From Rhizobium sp. (GTDB taxonomy: Bacteria > Pseudomonadota > Gammaproteobacteria > Burkholderiales > Thiobacillaceae), in the NCBI GenBank assembly GCA_019459285.1, contig JAIBEL010000074.1:1-61013 (forward strand): a stretch of DNA of 61,013 nt. The letters are read 5' to 3'. This document shows, in pieces, positions 40,321 to 51,499 of this stretch. How positions within the stretch are numbered: the first letter of the stretch is position 1; the number at the start of each line of letters is the position of its first letter. The notes beneath the pieces were generated by a model. It was not told the origin of the DNA. It was given only the letters and a program-made list of their open reading frames with translations, and searched no databases. The translations under genes were made by a program, and so were the position numbers.

Positions 40321-42303
40321 ATGCACACGATCCGACGCCCGGGCTTCCCCGGCAACACTCCCTGGCTTGCCTTCGCGGTACTGCTCGTCTCGGGCGGACT
40401 GGTCTACCTGTTGGGACCCATCCTGACGCCGTTCCTCGCGGGCGCCTTGCTGGCCTACATCTTCGACCCGCTGGTCGACCGGCTGGAAACACGCGGACTG
40501 TCGCGCACGACCGGTACGGTCGTCGTCATCGTGCTGGCAGGGCTGGGGGTGTTGGCCCTGTTGCTTGTGGCACTGCCCCTGTTCCAGGGACAGTTCGCCG
40601 AATTGAGCCAGCGCGTGCCGGCGGCCTTCGACCTGCTGCGGACCCGTTTCCTGCCCTGGCTGCAGCAGACCTTCGGCATCGGCATCGACTTCAATCTGGC
40701 TGCGCTGAAGACCTGGCTCACCGAGAAGGCCACCCAGAACGGCACTGCCTGGCTGCCCTCCCTGCAAACCGGCGCACTTGCCATCGTCGGTGTGCTGGTC
40801 AATCTGTTGCTGATCCCGGTCGTGATGTTTTATCTCCTGCGGGACTGGGACGTGATAGTGGCGCGGATCGCGACCCTGGCACCACGTCGCTGGCTGGGGA
40901 CTGTCACCCGCGTTGCCCGCGACATGGACGCGGTCGTCGGCGAGTTCCTGCGTGGCCAGCTGGCGGTGATGGCGACCCTGTCGCTGTATTACGCCCTTGC
41001 GCTATGGGCGGCCGGACTGGATTACGCGTTGCCGATCGGCATCCTCACCGGCGTACTGTCCTTCGTGCCGTTCCTCGGTTTCGGCCTCGGCGTGATCCTG
41101 GCGCTGCTGGTGGCGCTGCTGCAATTTACCGACTGGACCGGGGTGGCCTGGGTGGCAGGCATCTATCTCGCCGGGCAGGCATTGGAAAGCTATGTCATCA
41201 CGCCGCGCCTGGTCGGCAAGCGCGTCGGCCTGCACCCGGTGGCGGTCATCTTCGCCTTGGCGGCATTCGGCCAGTTGTTCGGCTTCGTCGGCGTGCTGCT
41301 GGCAGTACCGCTGGCGGCGATCCTGCTGGTGGCGCTGCGCGAATTGCGCGGTGTATACGAAGCCAGCGACTTCTATGCCGGCAGCTATAATGCCGGCTCT
41401 TTCGATTCCGCTTCGTCCACCATGTCCGCACCCCTATTCGAATCGCACATCGCGTCGCTACCGCTGGTCCACCGCGGCAAGGTGCGCGACATCTACGCCG
41501 TCGGCGACGACAAGCTGCTGATCGTCACCACCGACCGCCTGTCGGCCTTCGACGTGGTGATGCCGATCCCCATCCCCGGCAAGGGCGAGGTACTGACCAG
41601 AGTGTCCGCCTTCTGGTTCGACAAGCTGAAGGCCATCGTGCCGAGCCAGGCACTCGACATCGCACCGGAGTCGGTCGTGGCGGATTCCGAGCGCGATCAG
41701 GTCGCCGGGCGCGCCATCGTGGTGAAAAAGCTGAAGGCCTTGCCGATCGAAGCGATCGTGCGCGGCTATCTGGCCGGCTCCGGCTGGAAGGAATACCAGG
41801 CCAGCCAATCGGTCTGCGGCATTCCCCTTCCGGCCGGCCTTGTGCAGGCCGGCCGCCTGCCGGAACCCATCTTCACGCCATCGACCAAGGCGGCGCTCGG
41901 CGCGCACGACGAGAACATCGCATTTGAGCAGATGGCCACCCTGATCGGCCAGGATCTGGCCACCCAGGTACGCGACGCCAGCCTTGCCCTGTATAAATCT
42001 GCCGCAGAGTATGCGCTCACACGCGGAATCATCATCGCCGACACCAAATTCGAATTCGGGCTGGACGAAGCCGGCAAACTGGTATGGATCGACGAGGCGC
42101 TGACGCCCGATTCGTCGCGCTTCTGGCCGGCCGATCAATACCAGCCGGGAAGCAGCCCGCCCAGTTTCGACAAGCAGTTCGTGCGCGACTGGCTGGAAGG
42201 CAGCGGCTGGAACAAGCAGGCGCCAGGGCCGGCGCTACCCGCCGAGATCGTGGCCAAGACCAGCGAGAAATACCGCGAGGTCATGACGCGGCTGCTGGCT
42301 TGA
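40321..42303 (+). CDS. PerM/AI-2E-type transporter frame running uninterrupted into PurC
   Basis: A 660-codon open frame. Residues 1 to about 360 are a typical AI-2E/PerM family membrane protein ([59 protein letters not shown]) that reaches its natural C-terminus at [14 protein letters not shown]. No stop codon follows: the frame continues through [13 protein letters not shown] into a complete PurC. Either a real fusion is made, or the transporter stop has been lost (or miscalled) and PurC is still made from its own start. PerM proteins are membrane exporters of ill-defined substrates. Confidence 0.8.
   Translation: MHTIRRPGFPGNTPWLAFAVLLVSGGLVYLLGPILTPFLAGALLAYIFDPLVDRLETRGLSRTTGTVVVIVLAGLGVLALLLVALPLFQGQFAELSQRVPAAFDLLRTRFLPWLQQTFGIGIDFNLAALKTWLTEKATQNGTAWLPSLQTGALAIVGVLVNLLLIPVVMFYLLRDWDVIVARIATLAPRRWLGTVTRVARDMDAVVGEFLRGQLAVMATLSLYYALALWAAGLDYALPIGILTGVLSFVPFLGFGLGVILALLVALLQFTDWTGVAWVAGIYLAGQALESYVITPRLVGKRVGLHPVAVIFALAAFGQLFGFVGVLLAVPLAAILLVALRELRGVYEASDFYAGSYNAGSFDSASSTMSAPLFESHIASLPLVHRGKVRDIYAVGDDKLLIVTTDRLSAFDVVMPIPIPGKGEVLTRVSAFWFDKLKAIVPSQALDIAPESVVADSERDQVAGRAIVVKKLKALPIEAIVRGYLAGSGWKEYQASQSVCGIPLPAGLVQAGRLPEPIFTPSTKAALGAHDENIAFEQMATLIGQDLATQVRDASLALYKSAAEYALTRGIIIADTKFEFGLDEAGKLVWIDEALTPDSSRFWPADQYQPGSSPPSFDKQFVRDWLEGSGWNKQAPGPALPAEIVAKTSEKYREVMTRLLA
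41386..41391 (+). promoter_or_regulatory. Perfect -10 hexamer before purC
   Basis: TATAAT lies 30 bp before the purC ATG, exactly where the PerM stop codon would be expected. No convincing -35 is seen at 16-18 bp. If it is used, purC is expressed independently of the transporter. Confidence 0.45.
41422..42303 (+). CDS. purC: PurC, SAICAR synthase (in frame with PerM-like transporter)
   Basis: A 293-aa PurC if started at the ATG at 41422: [78 protein letters not shown]. All family blocks are intact and the N-terminus is the normal one for the family. It joins aspartate to CAIR. No stop separates it from the upstream transporter frame, and no strong ribosome-binding site is visible before the ATG. 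Confidence 0.95.
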   Translation: MSAPLFESHIASLPLVHRGKVRDIYAVGDDKLLIVTTDRLSAFDVVMPIPIPGKGEVLTRVSAFWFDKLKAIVPSQALDIAPESVVADSERDQVAGRAIVVKKLKALPIEAIVRGYLAGSGWKEYQASQSVCGIPLPAGLVQAGRLPEPIFTPSTKAALGAHDENIAFEQMATLIGQDLATQVRDASLALYKSAAEYALTRGIIIADTKFEFGLDEAGKLVWIDEALTPDSSRFWPADQYQPGSSPPSFDKQFVRDWLEGSGWNKQAPGPALPAEIVAKTSEKYREVMTRLLA

Positions 42304-42310
42304 ACGTCTG

Positions 42311-43060
42311 CTACTTCAGGGTATCGTTCAGAAACGACGCAACCGTCTCGACCATTTCACCCTCGTGGCCGGTGTAAAAATGGTCGGCGTGCGGGATCAC
42401 CACCTGTTTTGAATGCCCGGCCGTCAGGCTGCGTTTTCGCTTCGCCGCGTCCGTCAGCACCGGCGGCAGGTCATTGTCGCCATACATATCCAGCACCGGC
42501 AGTTTCAGCCCGGCATAGTCATCCTGCTGCAGTCCCAGGCTCGCCCATGCTTTCACCGCGGCATCAGGCTGGCCGCTGAAATAGGCGCGGCTCATGCGCG
42601 AGCCCATGCTGTGGGAGACGACGGCCAATTGCGTGTAGCCTTTCGCCTTGAGGAAATCGACGGCCTGGGCGATGCGCTCGGCGGCCTCCGGGAAGGTCGG
42701 GAGATAGGCTGCGCCCTGGGCATCCGCGGCGAGCACCGGCATCTGGATCGACAGGGTGGCAAAACCGCGATCGGCCAGTTCGGTGCGCAGCGTGCCGACC
42801 ATGCCCCAGTCGGGATGGATCCCCATGCCATGGACGACGATGACCGCCTTGTCCCCTTCGACAGGCGTGAACAACGCAAGAAACTTGTGATGGCCGCGCG
42901 GCGTCTGCAAATAGACCGGATCGCCCACCACCAGTCCGGGCACCACCTCGTCCGCCCATTTTTTTTCGCGCGCATAATCAGCCGTCGGCTCGGCAAACGC
43001 AACGACGGAGAACAAGGCCACCAGACCGCCTATCAGACCCATCCAAATGTTTTGCTTCAT
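42311..43060 (-). CDS. Exported alpha/beta hydrolase (DUF3530-like)
   Basis: A 249-aa alpha/beta-hydrolase-fold protein with a signal peptide ending AFA near residue 23. The nucleophile elbow SHSMGSR, an acid region (DMYGDND) and a C-terminal His (PHADHFYTGHE) form a plausible triad. An oxyanion-type VVHGMGIHPDW motif is also present. This resembles DUF3530 periplasmic hydrolases of unknown substrate. It converges on purC with a 7-bp gap. Confidence 0.78.
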   Translation of the reverse strand: MKQNIWMGLIGGLVALFSVVAFAEPTADYAREKKWADEVVPGLVVGDPVYLQTPRGHHKFLALFTPVEGDKAVIVVHGMGIHPDWGMVGTLRTELADRGFATLSIQMPVLAADAQGAAYLPTFPEAAERIAQAVDFLKAKGYTQLAVVSHSMGSRMSRAYFSGQPDAAVKAWASLGLQQDDYAGLKLPVLDMYGDNDLPPVLTDAAKRKRSLTAGHSKQVVIPHADHFYTGHEGEMVETVASFLNDTLK

Positions 43061-43150
43061 CTCGGTTCTCCGCAGAGTTAAAGTTAACGCTCCATTTGCC
43101 CGATAATTCTACGAAATCGTGGTTTTATCAACCATCCAGGTAAATATAAA

Positions 43151-44275
<1,125 letters not shown>

Positions 44276-44278
44276 TGC

Positions 44279-46810
44279 ATGAAGGCCATGTTTTCCACTT
44301 CGACGCCCCGATTTCTGCACTATCTGATCAAACGGATTCGTAGCCGGCCGGATACCGAATGCCAGCAGGCCCTGATCCGCGTCGTGATCGGATTCATCTT
44401 TCTGGCCTACTTCTCCAGCGACTATGCCGTTCTGGATGACGCCATTCGCGGCCCGGCCCAGTTCATCAGCATCCTGTTCACCGGGATCGCCATTCTGATC
44501 GTCGCGCTTTCGCTGATCAGCCTGAAGATTTCCCCGGTACGCCGCCTCGTTGCGATGGGGCTGGATTATGCGACGTGCTCATTCCTGCTGACCTACACCG
44601 GGGAGGCTGGCAGCCCCCTGCTGGTGGTGTATCTGTGGGTCACCCTGGGCAACGGCTTTCGCTACGGCGCCAACTACCTGTATGCCGCCACCGCCATGGC
44701 GATCGCGGGGTTTGTGCTGGTCCTCGCTCTTTCGCCCTACTGGAGCCAGCACATGTCCATCGGGGTCGCTTTCCTGCTGTCCATGATTGCCGTTCCGCTG
44801 TATTCGGCGTCTCTGCTGAAGCAGGTCCATTCCGCTATCCAGCGCGAACGCAAGGCCAACCAGGCAAAATCCAGCTTCCTCGCCAACATGAGCCACGAGC
44901 TCCGCACGCCGTTGAACGGCGTCATCGGCGTCGCCGACCTGCTGGCAGAAACGCGGCTCGACAAGGAGCAGAAGGAATTCGCCCACATCATCCGCGCATC
45001 GGCCAATACGCTGCTGGACCTGATCGAAAATGTACTCGACATTTCACGCATCGAAGCTGGCCGCATTGCCAAGAACGAAGAGGATTTCGACCTGCATCGC
45101 CTGGTGAACGGCACGATCGCCATGATGTCCACCCAGGCCCAGAGCAAGGGACTGGTGCTGGCGTCGCACATCGCGCCGCAGACACCGTTCCAGCTGCACG
45201 GCGATGTACGCCACCTGCGCCACGTCCTCATCAACCTGATCGGCAACGCCATCAAGTTTACCGAGCACGGACGCGTGGATATCTACGTCCGCCCGATCGG
45301 ACAGGCCAATCCACAACGCCTGCGTTTCGAGGTCGTCGATACCGGCATCGGCATTTCGGAAGCCGCCCTGCCCCGCGTTTTCGACAGTTTCACCCAGGCG
45401 GACCCGAGCATCACGCGCCGCTTTGGCGGCAGCGGACTGGGCACCACCATCGCCAAACAGCTGGTGGAAGCGCTCGGCGGCCAGATCGGCTTGCATAGCC
45501 GCGAAGGGGAAGGCACGACCTTCTGGTTCGAATTGCCGTTCGCGCTGCAGGCAAGCCAGGCCGGCCCCGTGCCCGAACAGTTTGACGCGCCGATGCGGGT
45601 GGCGATCCTGGCGAGCGGCGACCTCACGACCCGCATCCAGACCGTGATCCGCAACTGGGGGGCCGATACCGTGGCGGTCGACAACACCACCCGGCTAGCC
45701 GCCGAGTTGTCAGCCTACCTGTCGGGCGGCACGCCCCTGGGCGCGGTGGTGGTGGAACGCAGCACCTTGCCGGGCGATCCGGTCGCCTTCCTGCATCTGC
45801 TGCGCGACGACCCCAGCCTGGCGGCCCTGCCGGTCATCCTGATTGAATCCGATGCCCGCGTCACCCTGTCCCGCGATGCGCATCTGCTCCGCGAAGGCTA
45901 CGCCTCTGTGCTGCGCACACCGGTCAACACGACCTTGCTGTTCAACGCCATCCATGCCGTCACCAGCCACGACACGTCGTCCAACGTGGTCTCGCTGGCC
46001 AACCACCTGCAGGCGCAGGCGGGGCACACGCCGGGGCTGAACATCCTGGTGGCGGAAGACAATCCGGTCAACCAGCGGGTGATCCGCGGCCTGCTGGAAC
46101 ATGCCGGGCACACAACCTATCTGGCGCATGACGGCGAAGAAGCGCTGACCATGCTCGAATCCGGCGAGCAGCCATTCGACCTGGCCATCATCGACATGCA
46201 CATGCCGCAACTGTCGGGACCCGAGGTGGTGCAACGCTGGCGTTTCATGGAAACCGGCCATTTGCCCATCATCATGCTGACCGCGGATGCGCGGGGCGAA
46301 GCACAGACGGCTTGCGAAGAAGCAGGCGCAGACACCTTCCTCACCAAGCCGGTCAACAGCCGCGAGCTGATCGAAGTGATCGCCCGGCTGGCAGGGCAGT
46401 CGGCACAGACCACGGCGACGACTCCTGCACGCGCGCAACAGGCAGCGGACGAACTGGACGAATCGATTCTCGACAATCTCGCCCAACTTGGCGGGCCGGG
46501 CTTCGTGGAGGACCTGCTGGTCAGCTTCGAAGAAGACAGCGCCCGCGCATTGCGCAACATCGAACGCGCGCTGGCCGTCCAGGATTATGGCCAGTGGCAC
46601 GACCAGTTGCACATGCTCAAGGGCGGCGCTCGCGATGTCGGGGCCAACCAGCTGGCCCAGTTCTGCTCGGAAGCCGAACGCATCAAGCCATTCGAACTCG
46701 CGACGTCCGTGGCCCAGGCCAGGCTCGATTCAGTGCGGGACGCCCTGGCGGCCGCTCAAGCCACGCTCGTGGCCTATCAAACCAGCAAATTACGCGCTGA
46801 GCACAACTGA
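44279..46810 (+). CDS. rpfC: RpfC-like hybrid sensor kinase for DSF
   Basis: An 843-aa hybrid kinase. About five N-terminal membrane helices occupy residues 35-180, as in the DSF sensor RpfC. Then come HisKA (FLANMSHELRTPLNG), HATPase (NLIGNAIKFTEHG, DTGIGI, GGSGLGTTIAKQL), a degenerate receiver lacking the phospho-Asp (residues ~440-560), an intact receiver (ILVAEDNPVNQRV, IIDMHMPQLSG) and a C-terminal Hpt domain (LHMLKGGARDVG). It is 3 bp after rpfG and overlaps the convergent rpfF by 21 bp at their 3' ends. Confidence 0.92.
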   Translation: MKAMFSTSTPRFLHYLIKRIRSRPDTECQQALIRVVIGFIFLAYFSSDYAVLDDAIRGPAQFISILFTGIAILIVALSLISLKISPVRRLVAMGLDYATCSFLLTYTGEAGSPLLVVYLWVTLGNGFRYGANYLYAATAMAIAGFVLVLALSPYWSQHMSIGVAFLLSMIAVPLYSASLLKQVHSAIQRERKANQAKSSFLANMSHELRTPLNGVIGVADLLAETRLDKEQKEFAHIIRASANTLLDLIENVLDISRIEAGRIAKNEEDFDLHRLVNGTIAMMSTQAQSKGLVLASHIAPQTPFQLHGDVRHLRHVLINLIGNAIKFTEHGRVDIYVRPIGQANPQRLRFEVVDTGIGISEAALPRVFDSFTQADPSITRRFGGSGLGTTIAKQLVEALGGQIGLHSREGEGTTFWFELPFALQASQAGPVPEQFDAPMRVAILASGDLTTRIQTVIRNWGADTVAVDNTTRLAAELSAYLSGGTPLGAVVVERSTLPGDPVAFLHLLRDDPSLAALPVILIESDARVTLSRDAHLLREGYASVLRTPVNTTLLFNAIHAVTSHDTSSNVVSLANHLQAQAGHTPGLNILVAEDNPVNQRVIRGLLEHAGHTTYLAHDGEEALTMLESGEQPFDLAIIDMHMPQLSGPEVVQRWRFMETGHLPIIMLTADARGEAQTACEEAGADTFLTKPVNSRELIEVIARLAGQSAQTTATTPARAQQAADELDESILDNLAQLGGPGFVEDLLVSFEEDSARALRNIERALAVQDYGQWHDQLHMLKGGARDVGANQLAQFCSEAERIKPFELATSVAQARLDSVRDALAAAQATLVAYQTSKLRAEHN

Positions 46811-47692
46811 ATCCCCGGGATTTGCGGTTTCGACCTTGCCGGTCTGCCTCATCACCAGGCGTTCCATCATGCGCAGATCCTTGCTCTCCAGCCGCAGCGC
46901 CGCATCCACCCAGATTTCGGCGATCCGCATCAGCTCGTCATGTGCGATCGGCTGGGACAGTTCGCGCGCCGCCCGCAATGCCAGGGCGCCATTGCGCTGA
47001 CGCGCCTCCTTGCGGATGAAATCGTAGACCGCCTGTTCGCCGCTGCCCGAGTCGACCAACACATCCACAGCGCCCAGTTCGTACATTTCCTCGGCCGTAT
47101 ATAGCTTGCCGCTGAGAATGACTTTCTCGGCCTTGGTGTAACCGATCTTCCTGCCGAGCAGGGTCATGGCGCCCATGCCGGGGAACAGGTTGAACAGTAT
47201 TTCCGGAAAGCCCATTTTGGTCCCGCGTTCCGCGATCAGGATGTTTCCCGAAAGCGCGCATTCGAAGCCGCCTCCCAATGCGTCTCCCTGCACCAGGGTG
47301 ATGGTTTTCAGATTGGGGCGATTCAAATGCAGGGCATTCAGAAACAAGGGGCGGATGCAGGCCTGCGCATATTTGTACAGGTTTTCGCGGTCACGCGCCT
47401 CGATCAGCTGGCGAAACAGATTGAGGTCGCCTCCCAGGTTGTAGATCCCGGGATGGCCGGAGGCCACCACCACATAATTCACGTCAGCGCATTCCGGATC
47501 GTCCACACGCCGGGCCACGTCACCGAACCAATCGACGATCTCCCGCAGCAAAGTCCCCGTGAAACAGGGGCGCGGCGCGGCGTTCATGTAGCCCCAGGCA
47601 ACCTGATTGTGCTCGTCGTAATACGTCGTAAGTTGACTGTAATCGTTCTGCTGTGGTTGCAGAGTGGTCCGTACAGCTTGCAGGTGCGCCAT
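46790..47692 (-). CDS. rpfF: RpfF-like DSF synthase (crotonase family)
   Basis: A 300-aa enoyl-CoA hydratase/crotonase protein with the blocks characteristic of RpfF: YNLGGDLNLFRQLI, LVQGDALGGGFECALS with its catalytic Glu, and FPEILFNLFPGMGAMTLLG with the second Glu. RpfF makes cis-2-unsaturated fatty acid signals from acyl-ACP. The ATG at 47692 follows a GGAG site; the frame is open 17 codons further. It converges on rpfC. The ordinary rpf cluster has the same three genes. Confidence 0.93.
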   Translation of the reverse strand: MAHLQAVRTTLQPQQNDYSQLTTYYDEHNQVAWGYMNAAPRPCFTGTLLREIVDWFGDVARRVDDPECADVNYVVVASGHPGIYNLGGDLNLFRQLIEARDRENLYKYAQACIRPLFLNALHLNRPNLKTITLVQGDALGGGFECALSGNILIAERGTKMGFPEILFNLFPGMGAMTLLGRKIGYTKAEKVILSGKLYTAEEMYELGAVDVLVDSGSGEQAVYDFIRKEARQRNGALALRAARELSQPIAHDELMRIAEIWVDAALRLESKDLRMMERLVMRQTGKVETANPGDSVVLSA

Positions 47693-47866
47693 GATGCTTT
47701 CTCCACGAGGACATTGATCGGTCATGCGACGAATTTTCGGCATGTGTCCAAAGACTAACGCGCGGCTTGCGCCCGCTCAAGCACGAAATTGAACCTCGCG
47801 GCATCACCCCATATCTAGTGGGAATCCATGCCTCAGAACGCTAGATCAAGGTTGTGGGGGGCATCC

Positions 47867-48694
47867 CTAGAATGTCCATACCATGCGCAGCGCGAGCGTA
47901 AACAGCAACAGTGCAAAAACCCGCTTCAAGGGACGAACCGGCAACCGGTGGGCCGTGCGCGCACCCAGGGGGGCGGTCAGCACGCTGCCCAGCACGATGC
48001 CGACAAGCGCCGGCAGATAGACGAATCCCAGGCTGCCGGCCGGCAGGCCGCTCGCCGTCCAGCCGCCCAGCACGTAGCCCGCCGCGCCGGCAAACGCGAT
48101 CGGAAAGCCGATCGCGGCCGAGGTGGCGATCGCCCGGTGCAGCGGAACGTTGTGCCAGAGCATGAACGGTACCGACAAGGTGCCGCCGCCGATACCGACC
48201 CAGCTCGACATGACGCCGATCACGCCGCCTGTCAGCGAGGTCCCCATGCGTCCGGGCAGGCCGCGATGCGGCGCCGGCTTGAAATCCAGCCACATCTGGA
48301 TGGCCGCGTAGAACAGGAAGACCACAAAGAATATTTTCAACACCGTGGCCGGCATTCGCGCCGCCAAGGCCGCGCCCGCCAGCGTGCCGAGCACGATGCC
48401 GGGCGCGATGCGCCGCACCAGCGGCCATTCGACGGCCCCGCGGCGATGGTGCGCGCGAACGCTGGACAGGGACGTGAACAGGATGGTCGCGAGCGAGGTT
48501 CCCAACGCCAGCTGCGGTTCCATTCCGACCGCCTGGCCATGCGTGTGCAGCAGCATGATCAGCACCGGCACGATGATGAGGCCGCCGCCGACGCCAAGCA
48601 GGCCGGCCACGAAACCGACCACCAGCCCCAGCCCGCCGTAGGCGGCGAACAGCGGCAAACCGCCATAAGGCGCCAATGCCGCCAGTTCGACCAT
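47867..48694 (-). CDS. TauE/SafE family sulfite/sulfonate exporter
   Basis: A 275-aa membrane protein of about eight helices with the two repeated family motifs (GFVAGLLGVGGGLIIVPVLI and GVMSSWVGIGGGTLSVPFML). TauE/SafE proteins export sulfite, sulfoacetate or related anions, which suits a sulfur oxidizer. The ATG at 48694 overlaps the stop of the EVE gene (TGATG). The direction of transport and the substrate are inferred from the family. Confidence 0.9.
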   Translation of the reverse strand: MVELAALAPYGGLPLFAAYGGLGLVVGFVAGLLGVGGGLIIVPVLIMLLHTHGQAVGMEPQLALGTSLATILFTSLSSVRAHHRRGAVEWPLVRRIAPGIVLGTLAGAALAARMPATVLKIFFVVFLFYAAIQMWLDFKPAPHRGLPGRMGTSLTGGVIGVMSSWVGIGGGTLSVPFMLWHNVPLHRAIATSAAIGFPIAFAGAAGYVLGGWTASGLPAGSLGFVYLPALVGIVLGSVLTAPLGARTAHRLPVRPLKRVFALLLFTLALRMVWTF

Positions 48695-49149
48695 CAAAGG
48701 TGCTTAACGATGAAGGCGTACTCGGCCGGGTCGACGGGGGTGATCGACAGGCGGTTGCCCTTCTGCAGGATGCGCATGTTGGCGAGTTCGGGATAGCCGC
48801 GGATTTCGGACAAGGGCATCAGCCGCGTCTTCTTCACCAGTTTCACATCGACGTTGAACCAACGCGGCGTTTCCGGCGTGGCCTTGGGGTCGAAGTATTT
48901 GTTCTTGGGATCGAACTGGGTGGCGTCGGGATAGGCCAGCACGCTGACTTCGGCCAGCCCGGCGATGCCGGGTTCGGCACACGAGGAATGATAGAACAGC
49001 ACCTTGTCGCCGGGCTTCATCTGGTCGCGCATGAAGTTGCGTGCCTGGTAGTTGCGCACGCCATACCAGGCGACGCTCTGCTTGGGCATGGCGGCGAGAT
49101 CGTCGATGCTGACGTCGCTCGGTTCGGATTTCATCAGCCAATAACGCAT
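48694..49149 (-). CDS. EVE-domain (PUA-like) protein
   Basis: A 151-aa EVE-domain protein (MRYWLMKSEPSDVSIDDL, YGVRNYQARNFMRDQMKPGD, FYHSSCAEPGIAGLAEV). The aromatic-cage fold binds modified bases in DNA or RNA. Members are common next to the thymocyte-nuclear-protein-like family and occasionally in defence loci, but this one sits in an ordinary setting with a TauE transporter. The ATG at 49149 gives the family start. Confidence 0.9.
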   Translation of the reverse strand: MRYWLMKSEPSDVSIDDLAAMPKQSVAWYGVRNYQARNFMRDQMKPGDKVLFYHSSCAEPGIAGLAEVSVLAYPDATQFDPKNKYFDPKATPETPRWFNVDVKLVKKTRLMPLSEIRGYPELANMRILQKGNRLSITPVDPAEYAFIVKHL

Positions 49150-49217
49150 GTCGATTTCTCGTTGTTCCTGAAACACACCGCTCCCGTGCAATCAGGGCGG
49201 CAGGGCCTCGCAGGCGA

Positions 49218-49877
49218 TCAGACCACGCCCCGCGTTTGGCGAAAAGACAGGGCGGCAAATACGGCGCCGACGACCACACCGCCAATTGCATCCAGGACGA
49301 CATGTTGTCGGGTGGCAATCGTCGACCAGATGATAACCGAGCACTGGAGTGCGCTCAGCCATTGCAAGGTTCTCGGCGCGTTGATCTGGCCAAACAATCG
49401 GTTAAGCCAGAAGGCAGAAAATACGGCCGTTGCCACATGCAGCGAGGGAAAGGCATTGCTCGATGCATCCAGGCCTTTGATGATTGCAAACTCCGGGTAC
49501 GCGTTCAAGTCTATGGGAAACGGCGGAATGCTCGTTGGAAAAAGCCAGAAAATAGCCAGGCAGAACACGCACAGCCCACCCATCCAGAGGCCGAAACCGC
49601 GCAGGGCACGCAGATTGCCCATCAAGGCCGGCGCCAGCGAAACATAGACCCACAGCGAGACGTAGGCCGGAAATGCCGAAGGCGAAAACCCGATCCATGT
49701 GTCAAGCCAGGTCACGGGCATGACGAGGGGTGGCGTGAGCGGATTGTGGAGAACCGTGAAATAGCCCCAGAAAAACAAAACCATGAAGGTCATGGTTCCG
49801 AACGCCTTGAGCGGCCACAAGTAGACCACGCGGTCAGCAATCTGACGGTGCCAGGAGGGTGCGAGTGAAGACGCCAT
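49218..49877 (-). CDS. PAP2-family membrane phosphatase
   Basis: A 219-aa protein of about six helices with PAP2 motifs: SNAFPSLHVATAVF (phosphatase motif 2 with His) and STIATRQHVVLDAIGG (motif 3 with the catalytic His and Asp). The first K-x6-RP motif is not clear. Likely substrates are lipid phosphates or inositol-phosphoryl lipids. It is divergent from the aryl-polyene-like cluster, 105 bp away, and may belong to it functionally. Confidence 0.82.
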   Translation of the reverse strand: MASSLAPSWHRQIADRVVYLWPLKAFGTMTFMVLFFWGYFTVLHNPLTPPLVMPVTWLDTWIGFSPSAFPAYVSLWVYVSLAPALMGNLRALRGFGLWMGGLCVFCLAIFWLFPTSIPPFPIDLNAYPEFAIIKGLDASSNAFPSLHVATAVFSAFWLNRLFGQINAPRTLQWLSALQCSVIIWSTIATRQHVVLDAIGGVVVGAVFAALSFRQTRGVV

Positions 49878-49982
49878 CGGTGATTGCGATTACCTGAACA
49901 AACGAAACGCTAATTTTGGACAGCCCGGAGGGCGTCGGGAAGCCTTGGGGCCGGGGGGGCGATCGGGTAAAATTTGTGCAGT

Positions 49983-50222
49983 ATGAAATCCATTGAACTG
50001 ATACGCAATTTTCTCAATGCCCGACAAGACATTGAGGCGGCAAAAGTTGTTCCTGAAGCGTTGCTGACTGATCTCGGTGTTGACTCCCTGATGATGCTCG
50101 AACTGATCTTCGAATTCGAGGATCGGCTCGGCATCAAGCTGCCCCACGACCTGAAAAGCCCGAAGACCGTCGGCGAAATGGTGGCGCTGATGGACGGGCT
50201 GATCGCCAGCCAGAAGGGCTGA
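49983..50222 (+). CDS. Acyl carrier protein 1 of the polyene cluster
   Basis: A 79-aa ACP with the phosphopantetheine site in GVDSLMMLEL (Ser in DSL) and a typical acidic helix II. It starts the aryl-polyene-like operon, 3 bp before the ketosynthase. The ATG at 49983 is preferred to an ATG three codons earlier because it gives MKSIELIRNFL. Confidence 0.9.
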   Translation: MKSIELIRNFLNARQDIEAAKVVPEALLTDLGVDSLMMLELIFEFEDRLGIKLPHDLKSPKTVGEMVALMDGLIASQKG

Positions 50223-50225
50223 ATC

Positions 50226-51482
50226 ATGAGCCAGCGGCGTGTGGCGATTACCGGCCTCGGCCTGGTCAGCCCGTATGGTGGCGATCTTACCGATTTTTTC
50301 GCCCGCCTGACCGCCGGTGAACCGGCCATCCGCCACCTGTCGACCGACGACCAGCCGCAGCCGCTTTCCATCCCCTTCGTCAGCTGTCCGGCCTTCGACC
50401 CGGATGCCGAACTCGGCAAGCCGCTTGCCTCGATGATGGACCGCTTCGCCCAGCTTGGCATGGCCGCCGCCTTCGCGGCCTGGACGGATGCCGGCCTGCC
50501 GCGCGCCGCCGACGCCGAGTCGCGCGAAAGCTGGGGCGTCGCCTGGGGCACCGCGCTGGGCGGCACGCTGGCCTACGAAAAAGGCTACCGGGATCTGTGG
50601 CAGAAGGGCCGCGATCGTCTGCCGCCGCTCACCGTCCTGCTCGGCATGAACAATGCGGCCAACGCCCACATCTCGATCCAGCTCGGCCTCGGCGGCGTCA
50701 GCATGAGCCATACGGTGGCCTGTGCCTCGTCGGCCATTGCCATCGGCGAGGCCTTCCGCCGCGTGCGCAGCGGCGAGGCACCGGTGATGCTCACCGGCGG
50801 CTCCGACGTGCCGCAGGCCTACGGCGTCGCCCGCGCGTGGGAAGCCCTGCGGGTGATGGCGCCCGGCGACGCCGACACCGCTGCGTCCGCCTGCCGCCCC
50901 TTCGCCGCCGACCGGCGCGGCCTGGTACTGGGCGAGGGCGGCGCGGCGCTGGTGCTCGAGGACTGGGACCGTGCCGTCACCCGCGGCGCCCGCATCCACG
51001 GCGAAATCGTCGGCTACGGCACGAATTGCGACCACAGTCACCTGGTCCGCCCGGAAGTCGCCGGCCAGGTCCGCGCATTGAATGCGACACTGGCCGATGC
51101 CGGGCTCACCGCTGCCGACATCGACTACGTCAACGCCCACGGCACGGCAACCGCCGAGGGCGATCCGGTCGAGATCGCCGCACTCAGGGCCGTTTTCGGA
51201 AAACGTGCGGAAACGCTGCCGGTCAGCGCCACCAAATCCATGCACGGCCACCTCCTCGGCGCGGCCGGCGCCATCGAGGCCATCGCCACGGTGCTGGCGC
51301 TGCGCGAGCAGGCCATCCCGCCGACTGCCAATCTGACCCCGGATACGCTCGACCCCGCTTGCGGCGGCGTCGACCACGTCCTCAGCGGCCGGCACGGCGT
51401 ACCCTTGCGCACTGCGCTGTCCAATTCCTTCGCCTTCGGCGGCAGCAACGCGGTGCTCGCGTTCCGCGCCGTCCCCCGCTAA
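50226..51482 (+). CDS. Beta-ketoacyl-ACP synthase
   Basis: A 418-aa KAS II-type condensing enzyme. The catalytic triad is complete: Cys in HTVACASSAIAIG, His in VNAHGTATAEGDP and His in KSMHGHLLGAAG. The GGSNAVL end is also present. Because the Cys is kept it should be a true ketosynthase rather than a chain-length factor. Two ACP genes flank it, an arrangement seen in aryl polyene gene clusters. Confidence 0.9.
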   Translation: MSQRRVAITGLGLVSPYGGDLTDFFARLTAGEPAIRHLSTDDQPQPLSIPFVSCPAFDPDAELGKPLASMMDRFAQLGMAAAFAAWTDAGLPRAADAESRESWGVAWGTALGGTLAYEKGYRDLWQKGRDRLPPLTVLLGMNNAANAHISIQLGLGGVSMSHTVACASSAIAIGEAFRRVRSGEAPVMLTGGSDVPQAYGVARAWEALRVMAPGDADTAASACRPFAADRRGLVLGEGGAALVLEDWDRAVTRGARIHGEIVGYGTNCDHSHLVRPEVAGQVRALNATLADAGLTAADIDYVNAHGTATAEGDPVEIAALRAVFGKRAETLPVSATKSMHGHLLGAAGAIEAIATVLALREQAIPPTANLTPDTLDPACGGVDHVLSGRHGVPLRTALSNSFAFGGSNAVLAFRAVPR

Positions 51483-51499
51483 ATCCACGGAAAGTCCCC

